Shown here piece by piece: positions 44,901 to 54,125 of a stretch of DNA of 62,000 nt (the stretch's first letter is position 1; every line of letters begins with the position of its first letter). The notes under the pieces are model-generated. The model ran no database searches. It was not told the DNA's origin and worked only from the letters and a program-made list of their open reading frames with translations. This DNA is from Bolinopsis microptera (Eukaryota > Ctenophora > Tentaculata > Lobata > Bolinopsidae). The stretch spans positions 8,316,901 to 8,378,900 of the forward strand of contig NC_087082.1 in assembly GCF_026151205.1 (NCBI RefSeq), read 5' to 3'. Position numbers and translations under genes: made by a program.

Positions 44901-47900
44901 GGAGCGTGTGTGCCAAGTCTCTCCTCCTGACTGGGAGCTGGATCCCCTGTGGAGGAGGCGTGAGGAGGGGGTGTGGAAGGGGGATGGGCTGTAACAACTT
45001 GTATTTTATGGTGATACAGGCAGTGTTACACACAGTGATACAGGCAGTGTTACAGGCAGTGTTACAGGCAGTGTTACAGGCAGTGTTACAGGCAGTGATA
45101 CAGGCAGTGTTACAGGCAGTGTTACAGGCAGTGTTACAGGCAGTCATACAGGCAGTGTTACAGGCAGTGTTACAGGCAGTGATACAGGCAGTGTTACAGG
45201 CAGTGATACAGGCAGTGATACAGGCAGTGTTACAGGCAGTGTTACAGGCAGTGTTACAGGCAGTGTTACAGGCAGTGTTACAAGAAGTGTTATAACTAAG
45301 TTGCTTTTTAAAGCATATTCAATATTCATGCTATGTGCAGAGTGATAATCTTGTTGTTGAATCGTCCAAAGTGGACATCTGACACAAAGAATAGTGTACA
45401 ATATAGTGCGACCAGATGTACGGTGTTTATTAATGCTTGAGTGTAGCTTAATAGTTAAAAATAGGCGAAGAAAGGTGTAAATGAGTATCAGCAGCTTTAT
45501 TTTTCACAAAATTTAATGTGCCAGAATATTTTATTCAGTCAGTTTACATAGTGAGCAGATAGAACTGGTGGATCGAAGAACGACAGGCTAAATGATAATA
45601 AGAAGTGTGAGCATGCTTACCCCAATACAACAACTTTTATTTGTTACAAACTTCAAAGTTTCAACATCCGACTTAAAAGCAGTACGAATAAAAGCTCGCG
45701 GCATAAGATATTTAAACTATTAAGATTACACTGTCTTCCTATTGTGTGATCAAAGAATAAATTTCCACACATTTTTCTCAACCTCCAACTTTAAATAGTA
45801 TTTCATCCAGTTTTCTGTTAATATATTAAAAGATTGGAATTCAGGAAATTTTAGCGAAAAGATTAAAAGTATTCAGCAATTTTGCCGTTGTTTTGCAACA
45901 AGTTGCCCTATACCGTGCTTATTAATTAAACATCAACTGTCAAGCGCCATAAATCAGCAAAAAATTAATGCGAACATAGAAGCAAATCATCTTGTAAAAT
46001 TAGAATCAACAGATCAGCAGAAAAAACAGCACCCAAGGATTAACACATGACATAAGAATTACGAGAATGCTCCAACATTCTTTACCTAGAGCCTCGAGGA
46101 TGTTCATTTTCGACTTCAAATGTGTACAACTCTTTGCTTGAAGGTGTCGACCTGGTGTTATATAATAATAATCTTAGCACAGTGTTGAATACGATTGGGA
46201 AATTGCACCGTTTTCTTCAGTGTAGCTGATAAAGTTTAATGACAATTTCAGCGTTTCCTATCGACCAGAGGACCCAAAAGATCCGACATTTCAACTGTAG
46301 CTGAGTCTTTCAGAAAAACTGGTGATACGAACCGAATTTTTAAAAAAATCATTGTGATTCAATACAAAACAGAATCGAGATTGTCCTATCATAACGTGAA
46401 AGACGGTTTGTTTTTTCAGTTTAACTTTTCAACTAGAAAATTGAGATTATAAATTATTACGCACGCATTATACATACTTATTAAACTTGTCCTCAGACGC
46501 GTCTGGATTATTGTTCATGTTGGATGTTTCATTTGAATCAGATAATCTGGACCTTTTCAGAAGGTGGTAATTTCCCGTCATGGTCATTTTGGGTTGCGGT
46601 CTACGTCGCTGATTATTGTTTATTGGACTGAAAATAGTTCCGTGTGTAAAGCTAGCCAGGATCTATGGGAACAAGACAATTAATCTACGGATGTTTCAGA
46701 TAAGATCATAAGATGTTAATTTTTTATGATATGAAGATTTTCATGGTGCCGATGCGATGGTTCAAGTTGTTGGAATATAACTCGGTCAGACCTAGGTTTC
46801 CAATTCCCATGTTTTTGCACAATATAATTACTTTTTTACAAGTTGTTTACTGACTTACGTGCAGGTGGTCAGAAACTTTTGCATTGAATTGATAATTAAC
46901 TTTTTATTCGACTTGATGATTATTAATTATATTTTAAAATCCCGTATCAATTTTATAAATTACAGCGCAAACAAATTAAAACTTGTCCAAAATTTTAAAA
47001 TACACCTTCAATTACCTGGACGATCTGTTAATAGCTTCCTCGGAGATAGGAGGATTACTCGGTCCAGCACTCTCACCTTCAACCGACCTATAAATATCAC
47101 CATCACCGTGGTGATATAATTCTAGAAACTATTTTAAATGCCCTATTAATCGACTTAAAGCAGATATAAAGATACATTACCCAAATTGCAAAGAATAATG
47201 CATAAATAACATGAACAAAATAAGAAAATGGTACGTTTAAGATATTACACTATGCACCCAATGAGCAGTTAAAACAAAAATTGTTTCCTATAAAAGAGAA
47301 AAAAAAAGAAGAAGTGCAGAAATTATGTACATAAAATAAAGATAACAGAAGGAAAGTCATGGAATGTGAGGTAAAACTTACCGGTCACGGTAGTGGGTGT
47401 GGTGGACACCCTCTCTCTGAAGTGAATAGGTGTCATCATCTGATCCCTCATGGTTGCTCTTATTATTATTGAAGTTCTTGTCATACTCGTGCATAGACGT
47501 CAAAATTGATGCTGAAAATGTTCTGTTAGATGTTTCTCAAAGGTAGTATGTATTTTTTTTAACCAAAGCATGTGCACTTTCACTCGAGATTGCAGTGGTT
47601 TCATTTAAGTCACAATTAATTCTTAGGGGTCATTTTAATTTTCAGGAGGAACTTTTTAATTCAATCAATAATTAGAGGACGGCAAACACAACGGTGATGT
47701 TTAATAAAAACTTAAGGGGGCCGGGGGGTCTTCATCGATTTTCATGGCGCGATTGAAAATCGCTCGCGCAATACAATTACACATAAGCGCTGACCTTTGG
47801 CCAGTGATAATTTCGGATAGGAGCAAAATTTTTCAATGGGACCAAAAGCAGCTGATAGATATCACTCCCCTCTTAGATCAGAAACAACTATAAAATCAAT

Positions 47901-48167
47901 TTCGAGAAAATTTTGATGAAGACCCCCCCCCCCCCCCCGGCCGCGGCCCCTTTAAGTAATAAGCTGTTTTTGAGGCTTTGCCCATCAATGCCCATTTGAA
48001 CAGAAGTTGGTGGAAAAATGAGCATGGTGTGCACCCCACCCTCCCCCCCAACATTTTATATTTACAACGCTTAATATTTTGATAATGATATTAGGAAAAT
48101 AGTGGCACTTACCAACTTTCTGTTTTTCAAGAACATCAGCGGCTTCCAATAACACATCAAGACTCAT
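32942..48167 (-). CDS. MXD/MNT-like bHLH-zipper repressor, right copy (9 exons)
   Basis: Inverted copy of the gene at 826-14952. Exons in reading order are 48113-48167, 47382-47511, 47016-47087, 46478-46627, 46086-46151, 44760-44946, 43778-43931, 33349-33529 and 32942-32990. Every exon has the same length as its partner and every splice site is kept, so the frame is open for 347 residues with SIN3-interacting helix, bHLH and zipper. The exon differences I noticed are silent (in exon 7, and AAA to AAG in the last exon). Intron 2 is short because it lacks the TA element. Intron 7 is 10.2 kb because of the MULE, the LINE tail and foldback elements. Whether this is an allele or a paralogue is open. 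Confidence 0.87.
34309..35102 (-). promoter_or_regulatory. Promoter-like cluster of E-boxes and CCAAT boxes, right copy
   Basis: All five CACGTG sites (34309, 34349, 34852, 34964, 35097) and all four CCAAT boxes seen at 12789-13583 are present here in reverse. Conservation between arms adds little if they are recent copies. Confidence 0.45.
35668..37652. repeat. 993 bp tandem duplication spanning intron, TA-element end and MULE end
   Basis: Bases 35668-36660 and 36661-37652 are direct repeats with only a few differences (for example ATTATTAAGGG against ATTATTAGGG). Each copy holds MXD intron sequence, the TAGACACG end of the TA element (36112, 37105), the 9 bp ATCTAGATC, the MULE 5' end and the start of its FLYWCH exon. 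The unit must have duplicated after the MULE inserted. Copy 1 breaks off inside the MULE coding region. Confidence 0.93.
36208..36660 (+). mobile_element. Duplicated 5' fragment of the FLYWCH-MULE
   Basis: Part of the first copy of the tandem duplication. It includes the terminal repeat and the first coding segment (from 36525, MKDNSIAFLHS...CRKKNKDS), cut off at the duplication joint. Confidence 0.85.
37516..38818 (+). pseudogene. FLYWCH-MULE transposase, frameshifted
   Basis: The first frame (37516-37752) has FPKFISGRTGSQQLLDSDGF and SWRCCKHK..CPRVSAI, the start of a FLYWCH zinc finger. The finger continues with THNHEAD in a second frame (to 38102) after a shift near 37740. The catalytic part is in a third frame (38099-38818): ADGTF holds the first Asp, LVDFEKAV the second, and NMVEGFHRGF the C-terminal Glu, as expected for the MULE DDE domain. 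Two frameshifts mean it is probably inactive unless introns or recoding explain them. Confidence 0.82.
38991..39077 (+). repeat. ATTCAGT heptamer microsatellite
   Basis: About eleven tandem copies of GTATTCA in the 3' part of the MULE, with two GTATACA variants. Confidence 0.95.
39184..39451. repeat. First copy of 268 bp duplication flanking a LINE tail
   Basis: It starts ATCATAGCTGGTGGATCACA, contains the MULE 3' end and adjoining TA-element sequence, and ends CTGAAAAGTACT. It is repeated at 40912-41182 with one small difference (CCTTATATCAC against CCTTTAAATATCAC). Confidence 0.92.
39452..40376 (+). pseudogene. LINE ORF2 C-terminal fragment with CCHC motif
   Basis: About 307 residues of open frame, fused upstream to target-site sequence so that the apparent start at 39279 is not real. 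It contains WGSDVITDIGSKLWNDI, LRFWGGRNTPNSR and the zinc-binding CSLCNHNLETISHIFIDC. This is the region that follows the reverse transcriptase in L1/Tx1-like LINEs. The reverse transcriptase itself is absent. Confidence 0.7.
39452..40911 (+). mobile_element. 5'-truncated poly(A) LINE, right arm only
   Basis: It starts inside LINE coding sequence and ends in an A-run (about 40889-40911). The 3' UTR (40377-40888) is more GC-rich, with CCGGAGGGTACTATTAGCC. It is bounded on both sides by the same 268 bp of target DNA, so the insertion used widely spaced nicks or coincided with a tandem duplication. Confidence 0.85.
40912..41182. repeat. Second copy of the 268 bp duplication
   Basis: Matches 39184-39451. 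After it the sequence continues as normal TA-element DNA (TCACAAAGACACC), matching the left arm. It carries a second ATCTAGATC and a second MULE 3' end. Confidence 0.92.
41969..42342. mobile_element. GGTACC-ended composite MITE, right arm only
   Basis: Flanked by the 8 bp direct repeat TTCCACTA (41961-41968, 42343-42350). The left arm has a single TTCCACTA in the same context (around 10866-10873). Ends are GGGGGGGTACCAATGGC and its inverse. The left third (41969-42095) is itself a full palindromic unit with GGCATAAATGG and CCATTTATGCC blocks, and the right third repeats its half, so two MITE units appear joined by about 150 bp of other DNA. Confidence 0.88.
43024..43414. mobile_element. Poly-G foldback element, right arm only
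   Basis: It begins GGGGGGAGCCAAGTGGATAT and ends ATATCCACTTGGCTCCCC followed by a C-run (about 43396-43414). Inside are repeated TTTGTAGATAAATGTAGATA blocks and their inverses. It is flanked by AAGTAG on both sides (43018-43023, 43415-43420), with one copy in the left arm. Confidence 0.85.
43436..43758. mobile_element. Short MITE with TTA-type flanks, longer right copy
   Basis: Counterpart of 6777-6917 with the same GGGCCATCTACT ends. It keeps internal sequence missing on the left, including a C-run at about 43486-43510 and several GGACGTCCGGATTT repeats. Confidence 0.7.
45012..45291 (-). repeat. 12 bp minisatellite in MXD intron 5, right copy
   Basis: About 23 copies of the unit seen at 5268-5518, two more than the left copy. 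Confidence 0.95.
47712..47955. mobile_element. TTAA-bounded MITE in MXD intron 1, right copy
   Basis: Counterpart of 1038-1284, with a C-run near 47925-47938. Present in both arms, so it predates their separation. Confidence 0.75.
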
Positions 48168-48805
48168 ATTTGAACAATTTCCAGCTACCTAATAGTATTA
48201 ATAAAATAAAGCATAATCCTTGTATTATTTGACAGTATGAATGAGATACATGTCAAGAAAACATGAAAACATGATCCAAATTGTAATAAAAGGGAGTCTT
48301 AAATCCTCAATTTAGATTCTTCCTGTGTTGTTCACCAGGCAGCGCAACCAAACCCTCTATGACAATTCGTTTGCAATTATCGGACTTTGATTGTGGAACT
48401 TAATTACACCAAACCTGCATACTATCGAAGATCCCCTGCACTTTAAAGAAATGCTTATGACGTTTGTTAAATTATTCTTGGATGAGCCTCTGGTGGCAGA
48501 AACTCGTTATTAGATTGGAGTGGAATTAAGGCAGTGACCTCGCAGTCCAGGTGGTCAGCAACTCTGGTGGTCAGCAATTCTGATGACCCAATAGATTATA
48601 TGAAGCACAAAGTAAGTAAATTGAACTATCAAAAGTGATTTTTACCTATGCATACTGGGTCTTGGGGGCATTGCGTGATAAATTGATATATTTCCATCTG
48701 TAGCATGTGAAATTCCCAACTATGCCTACTACTAGCCCCATTTAGTATCTTAAACAATAATCTCAGAATGTGTGTTTTCTGTGTGTTTTTTGTGTGCACG
48801 TGCGT

Positions 48806-49132
48806 CAGTGGCGTAACGTTACTTTGTGCCGCCCCCCTGCTGATTGAAATTTGCCGCCCCTTTTCCGCCCCTAAAATTTTGTGTCCCTAAAAAAAAAAAA
48901 AAATAAGGTTGGGTACTTTTTTTGCCGCCCACTACACCTTTTTGCTGCCCCCTAAAGCAACAATGGTACCCCAAATATTTTTTTCACGTCGACCGAACGC
49001 TAAATTCGACAGGGTAGTACACCAATAAGGCGCTTTTTCCGTGAAATCAGACCTACAATCCAGGAAAATGCCGCCCCCCTAATGTGCCGCCCCCTGCTAG
49101 CAGGGTTAGCAGGATCGGTTGTTACGCCACTG
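48806..49132. mobile_element. hAT-type MITE, complete
   Basis: The 327 bp element has ends CAGTGGCGTAACG and, in reverse, CAGTGGCGTAACA. It is flanked by the 8 bp direct repeat ACGTGCGT (48798-48805, 49133-49140). It contains poly-purine blocks with GGCGGCAAA. It spans the point where the arm comparison leaves the window. Confidence 0.9.
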
Positions 49133-49177
49133 ACGTGCGTGTGTAATTTAAGAGTAACGGGGCTTATTTTTTCGATA

Positions 49178-50296
49178 CTATCAGTAGGCAGACTATGCTC
49201 AACCTCCTAGACGACGCAGGGTGCACAAGAGATGAGATCAGACTAGTGAGATTCCTCCTGAGCAACACCAAGATCAAGGTGCGAGTCAACGACGCTACCT
49301 CCCTTGTATTCATCAGCACCAATGGAGGACCCCAAGGTGATAGTGTTTCAGGCCTCTGTTTCACAATCACTCTAGCTGGTGCCTGCTACCACCTGCGTGC
49401 CGTGACGCTGCGACCAACCCCCCCCCTATAAGCCCTAGCGGCATGCCTGAAGAAGATGCCTACTCTGATGACATCGACTATCTTGGTGAAGAGAAAGATG
49501 CTCTAGAAGCCCTCCTCCCTATCGCTACTAAGGTGTTCAAAGAGTGGAATCTTAATATTAATGAATCAAAGACAGAGTTTGTACACATCTACATAGCTGG
49601 GAAAGATGAGGTCATGGATGATGGTAAACCCCTTAGAATGAATGAAGAATGGTGCAGTAGCAAGTTGTTGGGTTCTCTGCTAGAAAGTAGGAAAGATGTC
49701 ACCAGAAGAATCATGTTAGCCAATGTAGCATTCCAGAACTTCAAGAAGGTCTGGTGCCAGAGTAAGATCCCCCTACAGAAGAAGCTGAAGGTCTATGAGG
49801 CCCAAGTAGTATCTATCCTCATGTATAACTCTAGTTGCTGGGGAATGCCTAAATCGTACTGGGACAAACTAGATGCATGTCACCGTAACCACCTCAGAAA
49901 GATCATGAATGTCAGCTGGCCACGCAGTATGATGTCCAAAGATACCCTCTACAAACAGAGTAACTCTACCCCTATGTCTGAGCGTGCTGAGTTATCTAGG
50001 TGGAAGATGCTAGGACACATACTGAGGAGCGATGAAAGATCACCAGCTCAAGCTGCGCTGTGTTTTGCTGTCGAGATGTGTAGTGAAGTTGGTAGACTCG
50101 GGGCTCACAGACGTAACCTCCTACACCACCTGAAGGTTGACCTCTGGAAGCGTTTCATCTTGCTGGAGTCGTATGATGATATTCTCCATTTGAGAGAACT
50201 TGCTAGTGACCGTGGTTATTGGAGTAAATTGTTTAACTTTATACTTGAGTACAAGTCAATTTGACTATTGGGACATATAATTTTACAAAGGATCAC
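49178..50296 (+). pseudogene. 5'-truncated LINE related to the 7100-10344 element
   Basis: Reverse-transcriptase C-terminal half in two frames: 49195-49431 (LLDDAGCTRDEIRLVRFLLS, GGPQGDSVSG) and 49443-50264 (YSDDIDYLGEEKDA, LNINESKTEFVHIYIAGKD, RWKMLGHILRSDERS), joined across a short frameshift near 49430. Similarity to the 7156-10326 protein is clear throughout, including the YSDD box, but the sequences have diverged far. The 3' UTR stops at 50296, where the palindrome begins. Confidence 0.8.
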
Positions 50297-53200
50297 GTTT
50301 CGGTTCTAAATTATTTTAGGATTGTTGACATTTGTAAGATTGACATGTTTGATAATAATTTTTTCGGTATAGTGCCAACAAAAATATGAGGAAGCCAAAT
50401 GGTAAAGGTTTTTAATCAGTCGGTGGTAAGTGGTTTTATTGATAGTTTTGTACCACAAATGTTACATAAAATGGCTCACATTTTCTCCCTCCTCGCTCGC
50501 TCTCCAATTACTGCATATTATGTAGATTGCTCCAAGTTCAAAATCAAAGATGTAATAATAATTGGTGACTTCAACAGTAGGCACATCTCCTGGGGAGATA
50601 TCATCACAACCGACCGTGGAAGACAGCTGGATTCATTCATCGCTCAGCATAATCTGACATGCATCACTCCGAACACCAATACATTCGTCTCCCATAATGG
50701 TGGGAGTATCATTGACCTTGCTTTGTTGAAGGGTAAAGTATGTAGGCTATACCAATCGTCCAGCATTGACAGTGAAAGTGAACTCTTCACAGGTGCTCCA
50801 AATAGAGGTCACTTACCAATCATCCACCAATTCTGTCATGCACAAACTGCTCAATCTGCATCTCCTCTTCTTTACTGGGACATTGATAAAACAGACTGGA
50901 ATGCTTGGTGTGGATCACTTAACAGGGCTCTTCTCCTTGGCATAACTGGCAGGATCAACTCTTACATAGACCCTCTAAAGCTGTGGCAAGACTTTAAAAA
51001 CATTTTATCTGCGATTGGTAATGAATGGATTCCTCTCAAGAAAGTCAGTACCCACTCAAAACCTTTCTGGAACTCTCTCCTTACAGACCTTTCACGAACT
51101 CTTCAAGCTGAGCAGGAAACCATGAAAACCAGCTACACACCGTATAACGTCTCCCTCCACAAACAAGCAAAGGAGGAGTTTTCTAATACCTTGATATCCG
51201 AAAAAAACAAATGGATTCATCAGCAACTGGAAAATCTCAATGTTGCTCAGTCTCAAATATTCTGGAAAAATTATAAGAAGACATTGACCAATAAGCCTAA
51301 CGAGTACATGGGAAATCTTATGGATGGTGGTATCCTCCACTCTGACAGAACTCAGAAAGAAAACATCTTGTACAAATCATTCTTCTCGGGTGAACACATG
51401 AATGGATGCAGTTTTGATCATGTCTTCGAACAAGAAATCAATAGCTGCTATGACAACATTATATCGACTCAGTTCCCTACCGACCAATTAGATCCAATCA
51501 TTAATGATCATCTGAATGGGAAAATAGGTCTAGAGGAAGTTACTTTAGCACTGAAGGCTCAAAATAGCAATGCCAAAAGTTTTGACACTGATAATCTTCA
51601 CCCAAAAATCCTGAAACATCTGCCTGTGTCAGCTCTTCAGATTCTAACAAAACTATATGACCTTGTCCTTGAGACTGGTGTATGGGTCTGGGAGGTATCC
51701 AATGTCACTTTCATCAAAAAGGATGGAAAGGATAACTACATGAACCCCTCTGCTTATAGACCAATATCGATATCATCATATGTTGGAAAGCTGCTAGAAA
51801 AGATCTTGGAACGAAGAATAAAGCTCCATTGCGAACTAGAGGGCTTACTCGACGAAGAGCAAGAAGGCTTTAGACCTCAAAGAAATACTGCAAGGTATCT
51901 TTATAAATTAGTAGCTACTCTAGATGAATGCAAGAGGAAAAAACTCACTACTTTCCTACTATGCATCGATTTTAGCAAAGCATTTGATAGTGTATGGGTG
52001 AAAGGCCTGATTTTCAAGCTCAGCAAATACCAAATACAAGGGAACATTTTGCGGATAATAAATAACTTCCTGTTATCCCGCAAAGTACGGCTGAGGGTTA
52101 ACAACAGTCTCGGATTTCAACGCTCATGTGGATGGTTTGGGCTTCCCCAAGGCTCTGTCCTTGCACCCCTGCTATTTATCCTCTACATCTCGGATATGTT
52201 ATGCAAGGACCAGCTCTCACTGGAATGCAGCTCTAACTCAAGTCTCTTCAAATATGCTGATGATGGAAGCATAGCAGTCTCTCACATAGATCCTATATGT
52301 GCTCATCGAATTATGCAGTTGATGTGCAAGTACCTTCATGTCTGGTGCAGTAAGTGGAAACTTATCCCAAACTGCGACAAAAACAAGACCGAGTGTATTA
52401 TGATCACACCAACATCCTCATCTGCACCTGATGTCACAGCCTTTGGACCACTCATTATCGGCAGTAGACCCATAACATATACATGTCAATCAACTGTTCT
52501 TGGACTGAGGATAGACGACAAACTTACGTTCAAGAGTCATGCAAAATTTAAATTGAAACAATGCTGGTTTGCCTGGTACAGGATCACTCAAAACTCCACC
52601 CGCCACAGAGGCCTGAATGCAAGCTCACTCAAAATGCTCTTCAAAACAGTAGTACTCACAAAACTTCTATATGCTGCTCCAATATGGCTAAGAGATAACC
52701 TAGACACTTTCAAAGACTTCTATGCCAGGGTCCTCTTGAAAATAAGTGGATCCACTCACCATCCTCCCAAAGATTTGACATCTGTCGCGCTTGGAATTCC
52801 ACCCCTTGAGATATCCTACAAGATGATCACTATAAAATTCATAATAAAAGCACTTACAAGTGACCCATTTATGCAAGGACTCATCTTACAGCTAGAGGAG
52901 GCAAAGGCCCATCGATATCAGCACCATATTGATGAGATACGTAAGTTCCTAACGTGGACAAGGGGGTCCAACGAGCTCAACAGAAGCAGAATAGACCTTC
53001 TGACTAGTGTCCACAACGGTGTTGTCAGCTATTCAAAAGACGAAATAACCCGCTTTATGGACTTCACTTGGAATAAACATCTCCTACTGAACCCTAGAAT
53101 AAATCCGGGTGAGATACTGGATAACATCGATGAAAGGAGCAAAAAGTTGTTTCCTCGCTATTCAAGCAGGAGCACAGACACTAAAGTAATGTCTCTCTTG

Positions 53201-54120
53201 CATGGCCATGACATCACCTTCACAGCATTCAAGGCAAGGGTTGCCAACAACTGCGACCCTCAGTGTCCGAATTGTCAGATGTTGGACAACAATTACCATC
53301 GAATCTTCTCTTGTCCACTGTACCGCTGTTCCTACAGAGAAACCATTCAAGAGCACTCCACTAGTGACCAACCATGCTGGTCTATCTTAAGAGATGGTAG
53401 TGATGGCAGCATAACTGCCTTCCGATCTTTAGCACAGATCGCCATCGATGAACTATCATAGAATTGATACTTATACTTATAGTGCTCTTTCACCTCCATC
53501 CCCCTTCATGTCCTACATCTCCTTATGACATCACTCCCCCTTCAGCCTCTACTACTCCTTTACTACTCCATCTACTGCCTCATCATCATTATCTTCTAGT
53601 TTAGTTGAGAATTCTCAACACCCACTTCCAAGTCGAGTACTCTCGACCCACTTAGTCCACATACCTTGCACACTTACAGCAGGGTATTTGTAATGGTCTA
53701 AGTCCCTAATACACGCCAAAGATGGTTCCTCTATACTCAACCGTAGGAGAAGAGAATTAGGTGACTGTATTTTGTTCTAATGTTGATATTAATATAAGTA
53801 TGTTCTAGTTGTTACTCCTTTTGTTTTAACGTTTTTATGGTACTCTCCTTAAATTATTTCAATGCAGTCACTCAGATGATTTTTAAATCAGGACACTTAA
53901 ATAAAGACACATACTCTGCCCACAATAAGGGGCCATAATTTTTAAATTATGTAACAGTATAGAATTATTATTATTATTATTAGATTGTAGCGTTGGTACA
54001 TATTACACTGTCAGGTAATACTTTCAACTTATTAAGGGAGGGAGAGCTCATAGCGGTCTGTTTGGACTGAAGAGAGAGTTCATACTTTCATAATAATAAT
54101 AATAACAATAAATTGATGTT
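50297..54120 (+). mobile_element. 5'-truncated LINE, left arm of palindrome
   Basis: It begins inside the endonuclease region and ends in a tail of AATAATAATAATAACAATAA just before the palindrome centre. The 3' UTR (53462-54090) is A/T-rich with no further gene. It is truncated at the same base as its partner, which argues for one insertion followed by inverted duplication. Confidence 0.85.
50399..53461 (+). CDS. LINE endonuclease/reverse transcriptase, left palindrome copy
   Basis: ORF of 1020 residues. The visible start of the endonuclease is missing; what remains begins near IIIGDFNSRHISWGD (about 55-69), followed by GGSIIDLALLKG. The reverse transcriptase (about 430-690) has SAYRPISISSYVGKLLEKIL, EEQEGFRPQRNT, CIDFSKAFDSVW, GLPQGSVLAPLLFILYISDM and the catalytic YADD at 619-622. 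The C-terminus has CPNCQMLDNNYHRIFSCPLY, a CCHC-type knuckle. Motifs place it near the Jockey/I group, which I hold loosely. The first methionine (MVKVFNQSVV) is probably internal to a longer original protein. RT residues are intact but the endonuclease is truncated. Confidence 0.9.
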   Translation: MVKVFNQSVVSGFIDSFVPQMLHKMAHIFSLLARSPITAYYVDCSKFKIKDVIIIGDFNSRHISWGDIITTDRGRQLDSFIAQHNLTCITPNTNTFVSHNGGSIIDLALLKGKVCRLYQSSSIDSESELFTGAPNRGHLPIIHQFCHAQTAQSASPLLYWDIDKTDWNAWCGSLNRALLLGITGRINSYIDPLKLWQDFKNILSAIGNEWIPLKKVSTHSKPFWNSLLTDLSRTLQAEQETMKTSYTPYNVSLHKQAKEEFSNTLISEKNKWIHQQLENLNVAQSQIFWKNYKKTLTNKPNEYMGNLMDGGILHSDRTQKENILYKSFFSGEHMNGCSFDHVFEQEINSCYDNIISTQFPTDQLDPIINDHLNGKIGLEEVTLALKAQNSNAKSFDTDNLHPKILKHLPVSALQILTKLYDLVLETGVWVWEVSNVTFIKKDGKDNYMNPSAYRPISISSYVGKLLEKILERRIKLHCELEGLLDEEQEGFRPQRNTARYLYKLVATLDECKRKKLTTFLLCIDFSKAFDSVWVKGLIFKLSKYQIQGNILRIINNFLLSRKVRLRVNNSLGFQRSCGWFGLPQGSVLAPLLFILYISDMLCKDQLSLECSSNSSLFKYADDGSIAVSHIDPICAHRIMQLMCKYLHVWCSKWKLIPNCDKNKTECIMITPTSSSAPDVTAFGPLIIGSRPITYTCQSTVLGLRIDDKLTFKSHAKFKLKQCWFAWYRITQNSTRHRGLNASSLKMLFKTVVLTKLLYAAPIWLRDNLDTFKDFYARVLLKISGSTHHPPKDLTSVALGIPPLEISYKMITIKFIIKALTSDPFMQGLILQLEEAKAHRYQHHIDEIRKFLTWTRGSNELNRSRIDLLTSVHNGVVSYSKDEITRFMDFTWNKHLLLNPRINPGEILDNIDERSKKLFPRYSSRSTDTKVMSLLHGHDITFTAFKARVANNCDPQCPNCQMLDNNYHRIFSCPLYRCSYRETIQEHSTSDQPCWSILRDGSDGSITAFRSLAQIAIDELS

Positions 54121-54125
54121 TAAAT

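Larger units (their letters stand above)
29029..48992 (-). repeat. Right arm of large inverted duplication
   Basis: Reverse-complement partner of 1-17806, carrying the second MXD copy. It is longer than the left arm because of right-only insertions: a truncated LINE (30061-30652), a 993 bp tandem duplication (35668-37652), a MULE (37200-39286), a poly(A) LINE tail (39452-40911) and two short foldback elements (41969-42342, 43024-43414). Divergence in shared sequence is low, with scattered single-base changes and small indels, which fits either alleles or a duplication of moderate age. Confidence 0.95.

Noticed and set aside
44761-45401. Matching repeat-peptide frames in the right arm
   Set aside because: Same minisatellite in the other orientation.
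51092-53390. Short frames inside the palindromic LINE, on both strands
   Set aside because: Alternate frames of the 1020-residue ORF, mirrored in the other arm.
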